This document shows positions 46,656 to 58,364 of a stretch of DNA of 64,000 nucleotides, one piece after another. The stretch spans positions 1,302,001 through 1,366,000 of the forward strand of contig NZ_JAGXTP010000001.1 in NCBI RefSeq assembly GCF_018334155.1, read 5' to 3'. The number at the start of each line of letters is the position of its first letter. The stretch's first letter is position 1. The notes beneath the pieces are model-generated. The model was not told the DNA's origin. It did not search any database and saw only the letters and a list, made by a program, of their open reading frames with translations. This DNA comes from Devosia litorisediminis. Lineage in GTDB: Bacteria; Pseudomonadota; Alphaproteobacteria; Rhizobiales; Devosiaceae. The position numbers and the translations under genes are program-made.

Positions 46656-47224
46656 GCGATAACGAAACGCTTGTCGCGCCGCGCCCGACGGGCCTGATCG
46701 ATCCGCGGACCCAGCAGGTTGCTGGTGCCAATGACCCATTTTTCACCGATGTGACGGACGAACTGGCTGACAAGGGTTTTCTTGTCTCCACTGTGTCGCA
46801 GCTCGTGACATGGGCGCGCACTGGTTCGCTGATGTGGATGCAGACGGGTCTGGCTTGCTGCGCCGTTGAAATGATGCAGATGTCGATGCCGCGCTACGAT
46901 ATCGAGCGCTTTGGTACGGCGCCGCGCGCATCGCCACGCCAGTCAGACGTATTGATCGTCGCCGGCACGCTGACCAACAAGATGGCGCCAGCTCTGCGCA
47001 AGGTCTACGACCAGATGCCTGAGCCGCGCTATGTCATTTCGATGGGTAGCTGCGCCAATGGCGGCGGCTATTACCACTATTCCTATTCGGTGGTTCGCGG
47101 TTGTGACCGTGTGCTGCCGGTAGACGTCTATGTCCCTGGCTGCCCTCCGACGGCTGAAGCGCTTCTGTACGGCATTTTGCTGTTGCAGAAAAAGATTCGC
47201 CGTACCGGCACCATCGAACGTTAG
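46646..47224 (+). CDS. nuoB: NADH-quinone oxidoreductase subunit B
   Basis: A 192-residue peripheral-arm subunit that holds cluster N2, the last electron carrier before quinone. Cys ligands are in [32 protein letters not shown] and [11 protein letters not shown]. The ATG at 46646 is chosen over the upstream in-frame start since it fits the family N-terminus. Confidence 0.97.
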   Translation: MGLSDNETLVAPRPTGLIDPRTQQVAGANDPFFTDVTDELADKGFLVSTVSQLVTWARTGSLMWMQTGLACCAVEMMQMSMPRYDIERFGTAPRASPRQSDVLIVAGTLTNKMAPALRKVYDQMPEPRYVISMGSCANGGGYYHYSYSVVRGCDRVLPVDVYVPGCPPTAEALLYGILLLQKKIRRTGTIER

Positions 47225-47235
47225 GACCGCTGAAT

Positions 47236-47853
47236 ATGGATGAAGCCATTCAGGTTGATCCGCTTGTGGACCTTGGCCAGCATATCGCTGGTGCATTGGG
47301 TGATGCGGTTGTTGAGCAGAAGGTCACTTTTGGCGAGCTGACGCTTACGGTCGATCGCGAGTCGATTGTCGCTGTCGCGACGTTCCTGCGCGACGACCCG
47401 AAGTGTCGCTTTGTCAGCTTTGTGGATGTCTGCGGCGCTGACTACCCGGAACGCGATGAGCGGTTTGACGTCGTCTACCATTTCATGAGCCCTTATCTGA
47501 ACCAGCGGGTGAGGGTGAAGCTGAGTACCGATGACGTTACACCTGTGCCGAGCATTACCGGTGTGTTCCGCGGTGCTGACTGGTTCGAACGCGAGACTTA
47601 CGATCTCTACGGCGTGCTGTTCTCGGGTCATAACGATCTGCGGCGCATTCTGACCGATTATGGTTTTGACGGCCATCCGCTGCGCAAGGACTTCCCGGTC
47701 TCGGGCTTTGTGCAGGTGCGCTACGACGAAGAGCGCAAGCGCGTGGTCTATGAGCCCGTGCAATTGATGCAGGAATTCCGCACCTTTGACTATTTGTCGC
47801 CCTGGGAAGGTACCGATTACGTGCTGCCCGGTGACGAGAAGGCCAAGCAATGA
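47236..47853 (+). CDS. nuoC: NADH-quinone oxidoreductase subunit C
   Basis: A 205-residue 30 kDa-type subunit. The signature [27 protein letters not shown] and [20 protein letters not shown] is complete. Not fused to NuoD, unlike in E. coli; overlaps nuoD by 4 bases. Confidence 0.96.
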   Translation: MDEAIQVDPLVDLGQHIAGALGDAVVEQKVTFGELTLTVDRESIVAVATFLRDDPKCRFVSFVDVCGADYPERDERFDVVYHFMSPYLNQRVRVKLSTDDVTPVPSITGVFRGADWFERETYDLYGVLFSGHNDLRRILTDYGFDGHPLRKDFPVSGFVQVRYDEERKRVVYEPVQLMQEFRTFDYLSPWEGTDYVLPGDEKAKQ

Positions 47854-49043
47854 CCGTTGAAGCCAATGTTCGCAATTTCACCATCAATTTTGGCCCGGTC
47901 CATCCGTCTGCCCATGGTGTGCTGCGCCTGATTCTCGAACTCGACGGTGAAGTCGTCGAGCGCGTAGATCCGCATATCGGTCTGCTGCACCGCGGTACTG
48001 AGAAGCTGATTGAGTCCAAGACCTATCTGCAGGCTGTTCCGTATTTCGATCGTCTGGACTATGTGGCCCCGATGAACCAGGAGCATGCATTTGCGCTGGC
48101 CGTCGAGAAGCTGCTGGGCTTGGAAGTGCCGCGCCGTGGCCAGTTGATCCGGGTGCTGTATTCGGAGATCGGTCGTCTGCTGGCGCATCTGATGAACGTG
48201 ACCACACAGGCCATGGACGTTGGTGCGTTGACACCGCCGGTCTGGGGCTTTGAGTGGCGCGAAAAGCTGATGATCTTTTATGAGCGTGCTTCGGGCGCGC
48301 GCATGCATGCTGCTTATTTCCGTCCCGGTGGTGTACATCAGGATCTGCCACAGGCTCTGGTCGATGATATCGACGCGTTCTGCGACGAGTTCCTGGTTTT
48401 CGTGAAAGACCTCGATACGCTGCTGACTGACAACCGCATCTTCAAGCAGCGCAATGTCGACATCGGCGTTGTGAAGCTGGAAGACGCCTGGAACTGGGGG
48501 TTCTCCGGCGTAATGGTGCGTGGTTCCGGCGCGGCTTGGGATTTGCGCAAGAGCCAGCCCTATGAATGCTATGACGAGATGGAATTCGATATTCCAATCG
48601 GCAAGAACGGCGACTGCTATGACCGCTATCTGATCCGTATGGAAGAGATGCGTCAGTCAGCCAAGATCATGAAGCAGTGTGTGGTCAAGCTGAATGCTGC
48701 TGATGGCAAGGGTCCGGTGTCGTCGCTGGATGGCAAGGTTGTGCCGCCCAAGCGCGCCGAAATGAAGCAGTCGATGGAAGCGCTGATCCATCACTTCAAG
48801 CTCTATACCGAAGGCTACAAGGTTCCCGCTGGCGAGGTGTATGCCTGTGTGGAAGCGCCCAAGGGTGAGTTTGGTGTGTATCTGGTCAGCGATGGCACCA
48901 ACAAGCCATACCGCTGCAAGATCCGCGCGCCGGGTTTTGCGCATTTGTCGGCCATGGATTTCCTGTGTCGCGGCCACATGCTGGCTGACGTCTCGGCAAT
49001 CCTTGGCTCGCTCGATATCGTGTTCGGAGAGGTTGATCGCTGA
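47850..49043 (+). CDS. nuoD: NADH-quinone oxidoreductase subunit D
   Basis: A 397-residue 49 kDa-type subunit forming the quinone site with NuoB. It opens [26 protein letters not shown], followed by [15 protein letters not shown]; the end is [29 protein letters not shown]. Overlaps the nuoE start by one base. Confidence 0.97.
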   Translation: MTVEANVRNFTINFGPVHPSAHGVLRLILELDGEVVERVDPHIGLLHRGTEKLIESKTYLQAVPYFDRLDYVAPMNQEHAFALAVEKLLGLEVPRRGQLIRVLYSEIGRLLAHLMNVTTQAMDVGALTPPVWGFEWREKLMIFYERASGARMHAAYFRPGGVHQDLPQALVDDIDAFCDEFLVFVKDLDTLLTDNRIFKQRNVDIGVVKLEDAWNWGFSGVMVRGSGAAWDLRKSQPYECYDEMEFDIPIGKNGDCYDRYLIRMEEMRQSAKIMKQCVVKLNAADGKGPVSSLDGKVVPPKRAEMKQSMEALIHHFKLYTEGYKVPAGEVYACVEAPKGEFGVYLVSDGTNKPYRCKIRAPGFAHLSAMDFLCRGHMLADVSAILGSLDIVFGEVDR

Positions 49044-50332
49044 TGGTTTCGCGTCGCCTAGCTGACGAGTCGGTTCAACCGACGTCGTTCGCATTTAGTG
49101 CTGAGAACGCCAAATGGGCGGAATGGAAGATCGGTTTGTATCCGACCGGCCGTCAGCAGTCTGCCGTTATCCCGCTATTGATGCGGGCGCAGGATCAGGA
49201 TGGCTGGGTCAGCCGCGCTACGATCGAAACGATCGCGGACATGCTTGGCATGGCCTACATTCGTGTTCTGGAAGTGGCAACGTTCTATACCCAGTTTCAG
49301 TTGCAGCCCGTTGGTACGCGCGCCCACATTCAGGTATGCGGCACCACGCCGTGTATGCTGCGTGGCGCTGGCGATCTGATTGCGATCTGCAAAAGCAAGA
49401 TCCATCACGACCCGCACCATCTCAATGCTGACGGCACAATGAGCTGGGAAGAGGTCGAGTGTGCCGGTGCGTGCGTGAACGCGCCGATGGTCACGATCTA
49501 TCATGACACCTACGAAGATCTGACGGGCGAGCGCTTCGAAGAGATCGTGGACGCTTTTGCTGCAGGCAAGGGTGACACGATCAAGCCGGGTCCCCAGATT
49601 GAGCGTTTGCATTCCGCGGCCGAAGGTGGACAGACCACACTGCTGGTGAAGCCGACTGCTAAACGTGAAAAGTTCATTCCGCCAGCTGCGCCGGAAGACG
49701 CTGCTGCGTCGGCCGCCAAGCCGACAACTGCTGCCAAGCCCAAGGACGTGACTGCAGAGTCTGCGCCTGCCATCAAGGGTACGCCCGATGCGGCCAAGGT
49801 CTCGCAGGGCAAGGCCGAAGCCGAACGCAAGGCTGCCGATGCGGCTGCAAATGCCAATGGCAAACCGAACAACGCCATGCGTCCAAAGGCGACTGGTGCA
49901 GAATCCGATGCGGGCAAGGTTGATGGGGGCAGGGCTGCAACCAAGACGCCGAAGCCACGTCAGGCTGATGCTGCAGAGGCGCCAGCCAAGAAGACCCGCA
50001 CAATCATTGCGCCCAAGGCCAATCCGGCCGAGGTCAATCCAGTGGCCGAGAAGGGTGGCGCTGCGCCGCTGTTCAGCGCGCCTGCCGGTAGTGCCGATGA
50101 TCTCAAGCTGATCTCTGGTGTTGGACCGGTGCTGGAGCGCAAACTCAATGCGCTGGGCATCACCAAGTGGAGCCAGGTCGCGGCGTTCAGCGCTGATGAT
50201 GTGGCCAAGGTAGATGACGCGCTCAGCTTCAAGGGTCGTATCACCCGTGATGACTGGATCAAGCAAGCTGCCGCTCTGGCCAAAGGCGGCGAGGCAGAAT
50301 ATGCCCGCGTCTTCGGCAAGAAGCCGCGATAG
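49043..50332 (+). CDS. nuoE: NADH-quinone oxidoreductase subunit E with long C-terminal extension
   Basis: A 429-residue protein, more than twice the usual ~170-200. Residues ~18-190 are the thioredoxin-like NuoE domain with the [2Fe-2S] ligands Cys99, Cys104, Cys140 and Cys144. Residues ~215-350 are a low-complexity Ala/Lys/Pro linker, and ~355-429 a helix-hairpin-helix-like module ([20 protein letters not shown]). Such extensions are known in Hyphomicrobiales; their role is unknown. The NuoE domain itself transfers electrons with NuoF. Confidence 0.95.
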   Translation: MVSRRLADESVQPTSFAFSAENAKWAEWKIGLYPTGRQQSAVIPLLMRAQDQDGWVSRATIETIADMLGMAYIRVLEVATFYTQFQLQPVGTRAHIQVCGTTPCMLRGAGDLIAICKSKIHHDPHHLNADGTMSWEEVECAGACVNAPMVTIYHDTYEDLTGERFEEIVDAFAAGKGDTIKPGPQIERLHSAAEGGQTTLLVKPTAKREKFIPPAAPEDAAASAAKPTTAAKPKDVTAESAPAIKGTPDAAKVSQGKAEAERKAADAAANANGKPNNAMRPKATGAESDAGKVDGGRAATKTPKPRQADAAEAPAKKTRTIIAPKANPAEVNPVAEKGGAAPLFSAPAGSADDLKLISGVGPVLERKLNALGITKWSQVAAFSADDVAKVDDALSFKGRITRDDWIKQAAALAKGGEAEYARVFGKKPR

Positions 50333-50343
50333 GAGTGTGAAGA

Positions 50344-51651
50344 GTGCTCGCTGATAAAGATCGCATTTTCACCAATCTGTACGGTCAACACGACTGGACG
50401 CTGGCTGGCGCGCGCGAACGCGGCGCCTGGGTCGGCACCAAGGAATTCATCGATTCCGGCCGTGACTGGATTACCAATGAAGTCAAAGCTTCTGGCCTGC
50501 GCGGCCGCGGCGGTGCGGGTTTCCCCACTGCGTTGAAGTGGACCTTTATGCCCAAGGTCAGCGATGGCCGGCCGCATTACCTTCTGGTCAATGCCGATGA
50601 GTCCGAGCCTGGTACCTGCAAGGATCGCGATATCCTACGGCATGATCCGCACCATCTGGTCGAGGGTTGCCTGCTGGCGGCCCGCGCGATGGATGCGCAT
50701 CTGGCCTTTATCTACGTGCGTGGTGAGTTCATCCGTGAGCGCCAGCATCTGGAACGCGCCGTCGAGGAGGCCTATGAGGCCAAGTTGATCGGCAAGGATA
50801 ATATCCACGGCTGGGATCTGGACATCATCGTCCATCACGGCGCCGGCGCTTACATCTGCGGCGAAGAAACCGCGTTGATGGAGTCGCTGGAAGGCAAGAA
50901 GGGTCAACCCCGTCTCAAGCCGCCATTCCCGGCTGGCATGGGTGTCTACGGCAATCCCACGACCGTGAATAACGTCGAGTCGATCGCGGTTGTACCCGAA
51001 ATTCTGCGCCGCTCGGGCGCCTGGTTCTCCTCGATTGGTCGTGCCAACAATACTGGTACCAAGCTGATGTGCGTGTCAGGCCATGTGAATCGGCCGGCGA
51101 CTTTCGAAGAGGCCATGGGCGAAAGCTTCAAGGACATCATCGAGAAGCATTGCGGCGGTATTCGTGGTGGCTGGGACAATCTGCTTGCGGTTATTCCGGG
51201 TGGTGCGTCGGTGCCATGTGTGCCCGGCGAGCGTATTCAGGACGCCATTGTCGATTTTGATGGTTTGAAGGAAGCCGGCTCATCGCTGGGCACCGCGGCT
51301 ATCATCGTGATGGACAAGCAGACCGACATCATCAAGGCCATCTGGCGCCTGTCGGCTTTCTACAAGCATGAGAGCTGCGGGCAGTGCACGCCATGCCGTG
51401 AAGGCACGGGCTGGATGATGCGCGTGATGGAGCGCATGGTCGAAGGCCGCGCCCAGAAGCGCGAAATCGACATGCTGTTCGAAGTGACCAAGCAGATTGA
51501 AGGTCACACTATCTGTGCTTTGGGCGACGCCGCTGCGTGGCCAATCCAGGGCCTGATCCGCAATTTCCGTCATGTGATCGAAGAGCGGATCGACCAGTAC
51601 ACATATTCATCCACCAGCGACGGCGCCGTGCCGTCGATCGCGGCGGAGTAG
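50344..51651 (+). CDS. nuoF: NADH-quinone oxidoreductase subunit F (NADH and FMN binding)
   Basis: A 435-residue subunit. The NADH/FMN site is [20 protein letters not shown], the FMN loop [15 protein letters not shown], and the [4Fe-4S] N3 ligands lie in [15 protein letters not shown] plus the later [11 protein letters not shown]ys. It accepts hydride from NADH and starts electron flow in complex I. Confidence 0.98.
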   Translation: MLADKDRIFTNLYGQHDWTLAGARERGAWVGTKEFIDSGRDWITNEVKASGLRGRGGAGFPTALKWTFMPKVSDGRPHYLLVNADESEPGTCKDRDILRHDPHHLVEGCLLAARAMDAHLAFIYVRGEFIRERQHLERAVEEAYEAKLIGKDNIHGWDLDIIVHHGAGAYICGEETALMESLEGKKGQPRLKPPFPAGMGVYGNPTTVNNVESIAVVPEILRRSGAWFSSIGRANNTGTKLMCVSGHVNRPATFEEAMGESFKDIIEKHCGGIRGGWDNLLAVIPGGASVPCVPGERIQDAIVDFDGLKEAGSSLGTAAIIVMDKQTDIIKAIWRLSAFYKHESCGQCTPCREGTGWMMRVMERMVEGRAQKREIDMLFEVTKQIEGHTICALGDAAAWPIQGLIRNFRHVIEERIDQYTYSSTSDGAVPSIAAE

Positions 51652-51656
51652 GGCTG

Positions 51657-53762
51657 ATGGCAAGTATCAAAGTTGACGGCCAGCTCGTCGAAGTTCCTGA
51701 CTACTACACGCTGATGCAGGCGGCCGAAGCCGCTGGCGCGGAAATTCCGCGCTTCTGTTATCACGACCGCCTGTCGGTCGCCGGTAACTGCCGCATGTGT
51801 CTGGTCGAAGTGAAGGGTGGTCCGCCAAAGCCGACCGCCAGTTGCGCCATGGCGGTCAAGGACATGCGTCCGGGCCCCAATGGCGAGCCGCCTGAAATGT
51901 TCACCAACACGCCAATGGTCAAAAAGGCCCGTGAAGGCGTGATGGAGTTCCTGCTGATCAACCACCCGCTGGATTGCCCGATCTGCGATCAGGGCGGCGA
52001 ATGCGATCTGCAGGACCAGGCCATGGCCTATGGCGTGGACAAGAACCGGTTTGCGGAAAACAAGCGTGCCGTCGAAGACAAGTATATTGGCCCACTGGTC
52101 AAGACCTCGATGAACCGTTGCATTCACTGCACGCGCTGTGTTCGGTTCACTACCGAAGTGGCCGGCATTGCCGAAATGGGCCTGCTGGGTCGCGGCGAAG
52201 ACGCCGAGATCACCACCTATCTTGAACAAGCGCTCAGCAGTGAGTTGCAGGGCAATGTGATTGATCTGTGCCCGGTTGGCGCACTGACCTCCAAGCCCTA
52301 CGCGTTCAATGCGCGCCCCTGGGAATTGACCAAGACGGAATCCATCGACGTGATGGATGCTGTTGGCTCCAACATCCGCGTTGATAGCCGCGGTCGCGAA
52401 GTGATGCGCATCCTGCCGCGCGTCAATGAGGCGATCAATGAGGAGTGGATTTCTGACAAGACCCGCTTTGTGTGGGATGGGCTCAAGAGCCAGCGTCTGG
52501 ATCGCCCCTATGTTCGCAAGGGTGGCAAGCTCAAGGCTGCCAGCTGGGATGAAGCACTCGCTACTGTTGCGGCACGCGTCAAGAAGGCCGGCAGCAAGGT
52601 TGGCGCGATCGCCGGTGATCTGGCGGCTGTCGAAGAGATGTACGCGCTCAAGAGCCTGCTGGCTTCAGTTGGCTCAGGCATGACTGACGTGCGGCCGGCA
52701 ATGTCGGGGATTGATCCTTCGATGCCGCGTTCGGCCTACATGTTCAACCCGACTATTGCCGGGATCGAGCAGGCTGATGCGATTGTCATCATTGGTGCCA
52801 ATCCCCGTCTTGAGGCGTCGTTGGTCAATGCGCGTATTCGCAAGACCTGGCGCGCGACCGGCCTGCCAATCGCCCTGATCGGTGAAGCGGCAGACCTGAC
52901 TTATGAATACACCCATTTGGGTGCGGGCTTTGAAACGCTGGCCGATCTGGCCGCGGGCAAGGGCCACTTCGCTGAGATCCTGGGCAATGCCAAACGGCCG
53001 CTGATCATCGTCGGTGAAGGCGCAGTCTCGCATGCTTCGCTTGGCAAGCAGGTTGGCCGTGACACCATTGCGCTGGCCGCCAAGCTGGCGACTGCTGGCA
53101 AGGACGTCGAAGCGGACTGGAATGGCTTTGCGCTGTTGCACAATGCTGCCAGCCGCGTCGGCGGTCTCGATATTGGCTTCGTGCCTCATGATGGCGGCGT
53201 CTGCTCGGCAGACCAGATCGCGCTGGCCGGTAAGGGCGAGCTTGATGTGCTGTTTATGCTGGGCGCTGATGAGTATGACATGTCGGAAACCGGCAAGGCT
53301 TTCGTGGTCTATATCGGAACCCATGGTGACGCTGGTGCGCACCGTGCTGACGTGATCCTGCCGGCGGCGACCTACACCGAGAAATCGGGGACTTACGTGA
53401 ACACCGAAGGGCGGGTTCAGGTGACCAACCGTGCGGTGTTCCCGCCGGGTGATGCCAAGGAAGACTGGGCCATTATCCGCGCCCTGTCGGGTGCCATGGG
53501 CAAGCCGTTGCCGTTCAATTCGCTGACCCAGTTGCGTGCAGCCATCTACGCTGAATTCCCGCATCTGGCGCGTATCGATCAGATCGCACCTGGCGCGGTT
53601 GCCGATGTGGCCAAGCTAGCCAAGGCCGTTATCAAGACCAAGTCGGCGCCGTTCGGTTCGGTGATCTCTGAGTTTTATCTCAGCAATCCAATCGCTCGCG
53701 CTTCGGCGGTCATGGGTGAATGCGCAGCTACCGCAGCCGGTCTCCGGCAGGCCGCGGAGTAG
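51657..53762 (+). CDS. nuoG: NADH-quinone oxidoreductase subunit G
   Basis: A 701-residue 75 kDa-type subunit. The N-terminal ferredoxin domain has Cys34, Cys45 and Cys48 (RFCYHDRLSVAGNCRMC). The HPLDCPICDQGGECDLQD segment carries N5 ligands and NRCIHCTRCVRF the N4 ligands. The remaining ~450 residues are molybdopterin-oxidoreductase-like but without cofactor. The ATG at 51657 is 5 bases after the nuoF stop; the longer frame upstream overlaps nuoF and is rejected. Confidence 0.97.
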   Translation: MASIKVDGQLVEVPDYYTLMQAAEAAGAEIPRFCYHDRLSVAGNCRMCLVEVKGGPPKPTASCAMAVKDMRPGPNGEPPEMFTNTPMVKKAREGVMEFLLINHPLDCPICDQGGECDLQDQAMAYGVDKNRFAENKRAVEDKYIGPLVKTSMNRCIHCTRCVRFTTEVAGIAEMGLLGRGEDAEITTYLEQALSSELQGNVIDLCPVGALTSKPYAFNARPWELTKTESIDVMDAVGSNIRVDSRGREVMRILPRVNEAINEEWISDKTRFVWDGLKSQRLDRPYVRKGGKLKAASWDEALATVAARVKKAGSKVGAIAGDLAAVEEMYALKSLLASVGSGMTDVRPAMSGIDPSMPRSAYMFNPTIAGIEQADAIVIIGANPRLEASLVNARIRKTWRATGLPIALIGEAADLTYEYTHLGAGFETLADLAAGKGHFAEILGNAKRPLIIVGEGAVSHASLGKQVGRDTIALAAKLATAGKDVEADWNGFALLHNAASRVGGLDIGFVPHDGGVCSADQIALAGKGELDVLFMLGADEYDMSETGKAFVVYIGTHGDAGAHRADVILPAATYTEKSGTYVNTEGRVQVTNRAVFPPGDAKEDWAIIRALSGAMGKPLPFNSLTQLRAAIYAEFPHLARIDQIAPGAVADVAKLAKAVIKTKSAPFGSVISEFYLSNPIARASAVMGECAATAAGLRQAAE

Positions 53763-53771
53763 GGGAGCACA

Positions 53772-54869
53772 ATGGACTTTTTTCTCGCTGCTCTCGACTA
53801 TCTGCTCGGTATCCCGCCCTTGGGCTGGGGGGTGCATGTCGGTTTTGTCTACAAGGCATTGCTGCTGCTGGTGAGCTTGCTGGTCTTTACCGCGTTCATC
53901 CTGCTGGCGGACCGCAAGATCTGGGCTGCCGTGCAGTTGCGCCGCGGTCCCAATGTGGTGGGGCCGTTTGGTTTGCTGCAGAGCTTTGCCGATCTGATCA
54001 AGTTCGCGCTCAAGGAACCTGTCATTCCGGGCGGTGCGGACAAGATCCTGTTCCTGCTCGCGCCCTTGCTGACGGCCACGCTGGCTTTGACCGGCTGGGT
54101 TGTTGTGCCCGTGGGTGAAGGCCTGGCGATTGCCGATATCAATCTTGGCATCCTGTATCTGCTGGCGATCTCATCCCTGGGCGTTTACGGCGTCATCATT
54201 GGTGGATGGGCCTCGAACTCGAAGTATCCGTTTCTTGGGTCGCTGCGTGCGGCGGCTCAGATGGTGTCCTATGAAGTGTCCATTGGCCTGGTGATCATCA
54301 CTGTGCTGCTGTGCGTGGGTTCGCTGAACCTGACCGACATCGTGATCGCACAGAAGGAAATGGGGCTGGCCAATATGATCGGCCTGCCGCAGCTGACGTT
54401 CCTGAACTGGTTCTGGCTGCCGCTGTTTCCAATGTTCGTGATTTTCTATATTTCGGCGCTGGCTGAGACCAACCGCCCTCCATTCGATCTGGCCGAAGGC
54501 GAGTCCGAGCTGGTGGCCGGTTTCATGACCGAGTATTCGGCTACGCCATACATGCTGTTCATGCTGGGTGAGTACATCTCGATCCTGCTGATGTGCGCCA
54601 TGACCACCATCCTGTTCCTGGGTGGTTGGACGGCACCAATTGATCTGCCACCGTTCACCTGGATTCCGGGTGTGGTGTGGTTCGTGATCAAAGTAAGCTT
54701 GGTGTTCTTCATGTTCGCCATGGCCAAGGCAATCGTGCCGCGCTACCGCTATGACCAGTTGATGCGCATTGGCTGGAAGCTGTTCCTGCCGCTGTCGCTG
54801 CTGATGGTCGTTATTGTTGCTTTCGTTCTTCAGCTCACCGGCTGGGGCTGGCATGGAGGGATGGCTTGA
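53772..54869 (+). CDS. nuoH: NADH-quinone oxidoreductase subunit H
   Basis: A 365-residue membrane subunit with about eight spans that forms the quinone entry chamber. Characteristic are [21 protein letters not shown], the loop [21 protein letters not shown], and [20 protein letters not shown]. Overlaps nuoI by one base. Confidence 0.97.
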   Translation: MDFFLAALDYLLGIPPLGWGVHVGFVYKALLLLVSLLVFTAFILLADRKIWAAVQLRRGPNVVGPFGLLQSFADLIKFALKEPVIPGGADKILFLLAPLLTATLALTGWVVVPVGEGLAIADINLGILYLLAISSLGVYGVIIGGWASNSKYPFLGSLRAAAQMVSYEVSIGLVIITVLLCVGSLNLTDIVIAQKEMGLANMIGLPQLTFLNWFWLPLFPMFVIFYISALAETNRPPFDLAEGESELVAGFMTEYSATPYMLFMLGEYISILLMCAMTTILFLGGWTAPIDLPPFTWIPGVVWFVIKVSLVFFMFAMAKAIVPRYRYDQLMRIGWKLFLPLSLLMVVIVAFVLQLTGWGWHGGMA

Positions 54870-55357
54870 TGCGCGTCGCCCAGTTTTTCAACACGCTGCT
54901 GCTCACCGAACTGGTGAAGGCCTTTGGCCTGACGATGCGGTATTTCTTTTCGCCCAAGCCAACCATCAACTACCCCTTCGAAAAGGGGCATGTGAGCCCC
55001 CGTTTTCGTGGTGAGCATGCATTGCGTCGCTATCCCAATGGCGAAGAGCGTTGCATTGCGTGCAAGCTGTGCGAGGCGATCTGCCCGGCACAGGCCATCA
55101 CCATCGAAGCGGGCCCACGCCAGAATGACGGTACCCGTCGTACCATCCGGTACGATATCGACATGGTGAAATGCATCTATTGCGGCTTCTGTCAGGAAGC
55201 TTGTCCGGTTGATGCCATCGTCGAAGGGCCGAACTTCGAGTTTGCGACTGAAACGCGTGAAGAGCTGTATTTCTCCAAAGAGAAGCTGCTCGCCAATGGC
55301 GATCGTTGGGAGCGAGAAATTGCTGCCAATCTGTCCGCCGACGCACCGTATCGCTGA
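54869..55357 (+). CDS. nuoI: NADH-quinone oxidoreductase subunit I
   Basis: A 162-residue 8Fe ferredoxin-like subunit with two [4Fe-4S] motifs, [16 protein letters not shown] and [16 protein letters not shown] (N6a and N6b). Its ATG sits in the nuoH stop (TGATG) with GGAGGG upstream; the in-frame TTG codon just before it is not needed. Confidence 0.97.
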   Translation: MRVAQFFNTLLLTELVKAFGLTMRYFFSPKPTINYPFEKGHVSPRFRGEHALRRYPNGEERCIACKLCEAICPAQAITIEAGPRQNDGTRRTIRYDIDMVKCIYCGFCQEACPVDAIVEGPNFEFATETREELYFSKEKLLANGDRWEREIAANLSADAPYR

Positions 55358-55368
55358 GAGGGAAGACG

Positions 55369-55977
55369 ATGACGCTTCCACTATTCTTCTTTTATCTGTT
55401 CGCAGCCATCGCTGTGGCTTCGGCGTTCATGGTCATTTCGGCCAAGAACCCGGTGCATGCCGTGCTGTTCCTGATTTTGACGTTCTTCAACGCGTCGGGC
55501 CTGTTCATGCTCGCCGGGGCCGAGTTCCTGGCACTGATCCTGATCGTGGTTTATGTCGGCGCTGTGGCGGTGCTGTTCCTGTTCGTGGTGATGATGCTCG
55601 ACGTGGACTTCGCCTCGTTGCGGCAGGGCTTCCTGCAATACGCGCCTGTCGGGGTGGTGGTCGGCGTGATCCTGCTCCTCGAACTGCTGCTGCTGGCGGG
55701 CAGCTTCGTGGTGTCGCCGGAGGTGACCAGTTCGGCAGTACTGCCAATGGATGGCGGTGTGGACAATATCCGGGCTATCGGCCAGGTGCTGTACACGCGT
55801 TACGTCTTCCTGTTCCAAGGTGCGGCCGCCGTGCTGCTGGTGGCGATGATCGGCGCGATCGTGCTGACCTTGCGTCACAAGAGCAACGTCAAGCGGCAGG
55901 ACCCGATCAAGCAGGTCGGCCGCCGTCCATCGGAAACGCTGGAAGTCGTCAAAGTCAAAAGTGGTCAAGGGCTGTAG
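55369..55977 (+). CDS. nuoJ: NADH-quinone oxidoreductase subunit J
   Basis: A 202-residue membrane subunit with five spans; NPVHAVLFLILTFFNASGLF and FLALILIVVYVGAVAVLFLF (the pi-bulge helix) are diagnostic. The ATG at 55369 follows AGAGGGAAG; the longer frame overlaps nuoI. Confidence 0.95.
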   Translation: MTLPLFFFYLFAAIAVASAFMVISAKNPVHAVLFLILTFFNASGLFMLAGAEFLALILIVVYVGAVAVLFLFVVMMLDVDFASLRQGFLQYAPVGVVVGVILLLELLLLAGSFVVSPEVTSSAVLPMDGGVDNIRAIGQVLYTRYVFLFQGAAAVLLVAMIGAIVLTLRHKSNVKRQDPIKQVGRRPSETLEVVKVKSGQGL

Positions 55978-55986
55978 GGGGCAAAT

Positions 55987-56301
55987 ATGGGCACCGGTAT
56001 CGAGCTTGGTCACTATCTGACCGTTGGCGCCATTCTGTTCACGTTGGGCGTGTTCGGCATCTTCATCAACCGCAAGAACATCATCGTCATTCTGATGTCG
56101 GTTGAATTGATCCTGCTGGCAGTGAATTTGAATTTCGTCGCGTTCAGCGCGCAGCTAAATGACCTTCAGGGTCAGATCTTTGCGCTGCTGATCCTGACTG
56201 TGGCTGCTGCCGAAGCGGCCATCGGGCTGGCCATTCTGGTCATTTTCTATCGCAACCGTGGTTCGATCGCGGTTGAAGACGTCAACATGATGAAGGGCTA
56301 A
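55987..56301 (+). CDS. nuoK: NADH-quinone oxidoreductase subunit K
   Basis: A 104-residue three-span subunit. Conserved membrane Glu residues are in [19 protein letters not shown] and [15 protein letters not shown], both needed in the proton path. Confidence 0.96.
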   Translation: MGTGIELGHYLTVGAILFTLGVFGIFINRKNIIVILMSVELILLAVNLNFVAFSAQLNDLQGQIFALLILTVAAAEAAIGLAILVIFYRNRGSIAVEDVNMMKG

Positions 56302-56312
56302 GAACCACCGCT

Positions 56313-58364
56313 ATGATCCAAGCGATTGTTTTCCTGCCCCTTATCGGCGCGCTAATTGCCGGTCTGTTGGGGCGTACCATCGGCCACCGGAACAGTGAGT
56401 ACGTCACCACCGGTCTGCTGATCCTGTCAGCTGTTCTGAGCTGGGTTGTATTCCTGCCCGTCGCCTTTGGCGGCGGTCTGGCGGGTGCCGAAGTTGACGG
56501 TCATACCGCTGTCCTCAAGATCGAGCTGATGCGCTGGATCCAGGTCGGCGATATGGACCTGCGCTGGGTGCTGCGCGTTGATACGCTGACGGCCATCATG
56601 CTGGTGGTGGTCAATACGGTCTCGGCCTTGGTGCATGTCTATTCGATCGGCTACATGGCCGACGACCCACATCGCAGCCGGTTCTTTGCCTATCTCTCGC
56701 TGTTCACCTTCGCCATGCTGATGCTTGTGACGGCTGACAACTTCCTGCAGATGTTCTTCGGCTGGGAAGGTGTGGGTCTGGCGTCCTATCTGCTGATTGG
56801 TTTCTGGTACACAAAGCCATCCGCCACTGCGGCGGCAATGAAGGCCTTTGTGGTCAACCGCGTTGGTGACTTCGGCTTTGCCCTGGGCATTTTCGGCGCC
56901 TTCATGGTGCTGGGTCATATCGACTTCGACGGGGCGTTCCACGCGGCTGAAGGTTTTGCCACAACTGGCCTGCCAGTTATGCAGTTCCTGGGCTGGCAGC
57001 TCGATGCCATGACCGTGGTTTGCCTGCTGTTGTTCATGGGTGCCATGGGCAAGTCGGCGCAGTTCCTGCTGCACACCTGGCTGCCGGACGCCATGGAAGG
57101 CCCGACACCGGTGTCGGCGCTGATCCATGCGGCTACCATGGTGACCGCTGGTGTGTTCATGGTGGCGCGTCTGTCGCCACTGTTTGAAACATCGCCTGCG
57201 GCCATGACCTTTGTGCTGGTGATCGGTGCCATTACGGCGTTCTTTGCGGCGACGGTTGGTCTGGTTCAGAACGACATCAAACGCGTTATCGCCTATTCGA
57301 CCTGTTCGCAGCTGGGCTATATGTTCGTTGCGCTCGGGGCAGGGGCCTACTCGGCCGGCGTATTCCACCTGTTCACGCATGCCTTCTTCAAGGCCTTGTT
57401 GTTCCTGGGAGCTGGCGCGGTCATCCACGCCATGCATCACGAGCAGGACATGCGGAATATGGGTGGCCTGCGCCACAAGATCCCGGTGACCTATGCCATG
57501 ATGCTGATCGGCACGCTGGCCCTGACTGGTGTTGGTATCCCCGGTAGCGAGTGGTTGGGCTTTGCCGGCTTCTTCTCCAAGGATTCCATTATCGAAGCGG
57601 CTTATGCCGTGGGCGGTAATACCGGCATGTTCGCCTTCTGGATGCTTGTGATCGCAGCACTGTTCACGAGCTTCTATTCGTGGCGGCTGATCCACCTGAC
57701 CTTCCACGGCGCGCCACGTCCAGCTGCTCATGGTCATGATGATCATGCAGCGCATGACGATCACGGTCATGACGATCACGGTTCGGCCTATGATCACGCC
57801 CATGAAGCACCCAATGTGATGCTGGTGCCACTTTATGTGCTGGGCGCCGGTGCTGTGCTGGCGGGTGCGGTGTTCTATTCGATGTTCTTCCACGATGTGG
57901 GCCATATCGAACACTTCTTTGCCGGTGCCGTTGTTGTCGACCACGAGATCATCGAGGCCGCCCATCACGTGCCGGTCTGGGTCAAGTGGAGCGCGACGAT
58001 TGCCATGATCCTCGGCTTTGTCGCCGCCTACTGGATGTATATCCGTCGTCCGGAAATGCCTGCTCGACTGGCCGGCACCAATCCGGGGCTCTACAAGTTC
58101 CTGCTCAACAAGTGGTACTTCGACGAACTTTACGACACGATCTTCGTCAAGCCAGCCTTGTGGATCGGACGCGCCTTCTGGAAGGGCTTCGATGACTGGC
58201 TGATCGATGACAAGATTACCGAAGGCCTTGGCCGCCGGGTGCAGAACGTGACCGGTTGGGTCACCAAGCTTCAGTCCGGCTATCTCTACCACTATGCATT
58301 CGCCATGCTGATCGGCATTGCGGCACTGCTGACCTGGGCCATTGTGGCCGGGGGACTGATCTGA
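56313..58364 (+). CDS. nuoL: NADH-quinone oxidoreductase subunit L
   Basis: A 683-residue antiporter-like subunit, the most distal proton pump, with the lateral helix at its C-terminus. Core motifs: [48 protein letters not shown] and [13 protein letters not shown] His/Asp-rich loop (about residues 470-500, [18 protein letters not shown]) lies between helices 13-14 and is encoded by short DNA repeats at 57721-57785. Overlaps nuoM. Confidence 0.97.
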   Translation: MIQAIVFLPLIGALIAGLLGRTIGHRNSEYVTTGLLILSAVLSWVVFLPVAFGGGLAGAEVDGHTAVLKIELMRWIQVGDMDLRWVLRVDTLTAIMLVVVNTVSALVHVYSIGYMADDPHRSRFFAYLSLFTFAMLMLVTADNFLQMFFGWEGVGLASYLLIGFWYTKPSATAAAMKAFVVNRVGDFGFALGIFGAFMVLGHIDFDGAFHAAEGFATTGLPVMQFLGWQLDAMTVVCLLLFMGAMGKSAQFLLHTWLPDAMEGPTPVSALIHAATMVTAGVFMVARLSPLFETSPAAMTFVLVIGAITAFFAATVGLVQNDIKRVIAYSTCSQLGYMFVALGAGAYSAGVFHLFTHAFFKALLFLGAGAVIHAMHHEQDMRNMGGLRHKIPVTYAMMLIGTLALTGVGIPGSEWLGFAGFFSKDSIIEAAYAVGGNTGMFAFWMLVIAALFTSFYSWRLIHLTFHGAPRPAAHGHDDHAAHDDHGHDDHGSAYDHAHEAPNVMLVPLYVLGAGAVLAGAVFYSMFFHDVGHIEHFFAGAVVVDHEIIEAAHHVPVWVKWSATIAMILGFVAAYWMYIRRPEMPARLAGTNPGLYKFLLNKWYFDELYDTIFVKPALWIGRAFWKGFDDWLIDDKITEGLGRRVQNVTGWVTKLQSGYLYHYAFAMLIGIAALLTWAIVAGGLI

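Noticed and set aside
57721..57815. Short direct repeats considered as a CRISPR-like or tandem repeat array
   Set aside because: They are in frame within nuoL and encode its His/Asp-rich loop; unit length and spacing do not fit a CRISPR array.
56427..58292. A 621-codon open frame on the minus strand opposite nuoL
   Set aside because: It is rich in His, Gln and Arg with no family features and is fully covered by an unmistakable nuoL; it is a codon-bias shadow.
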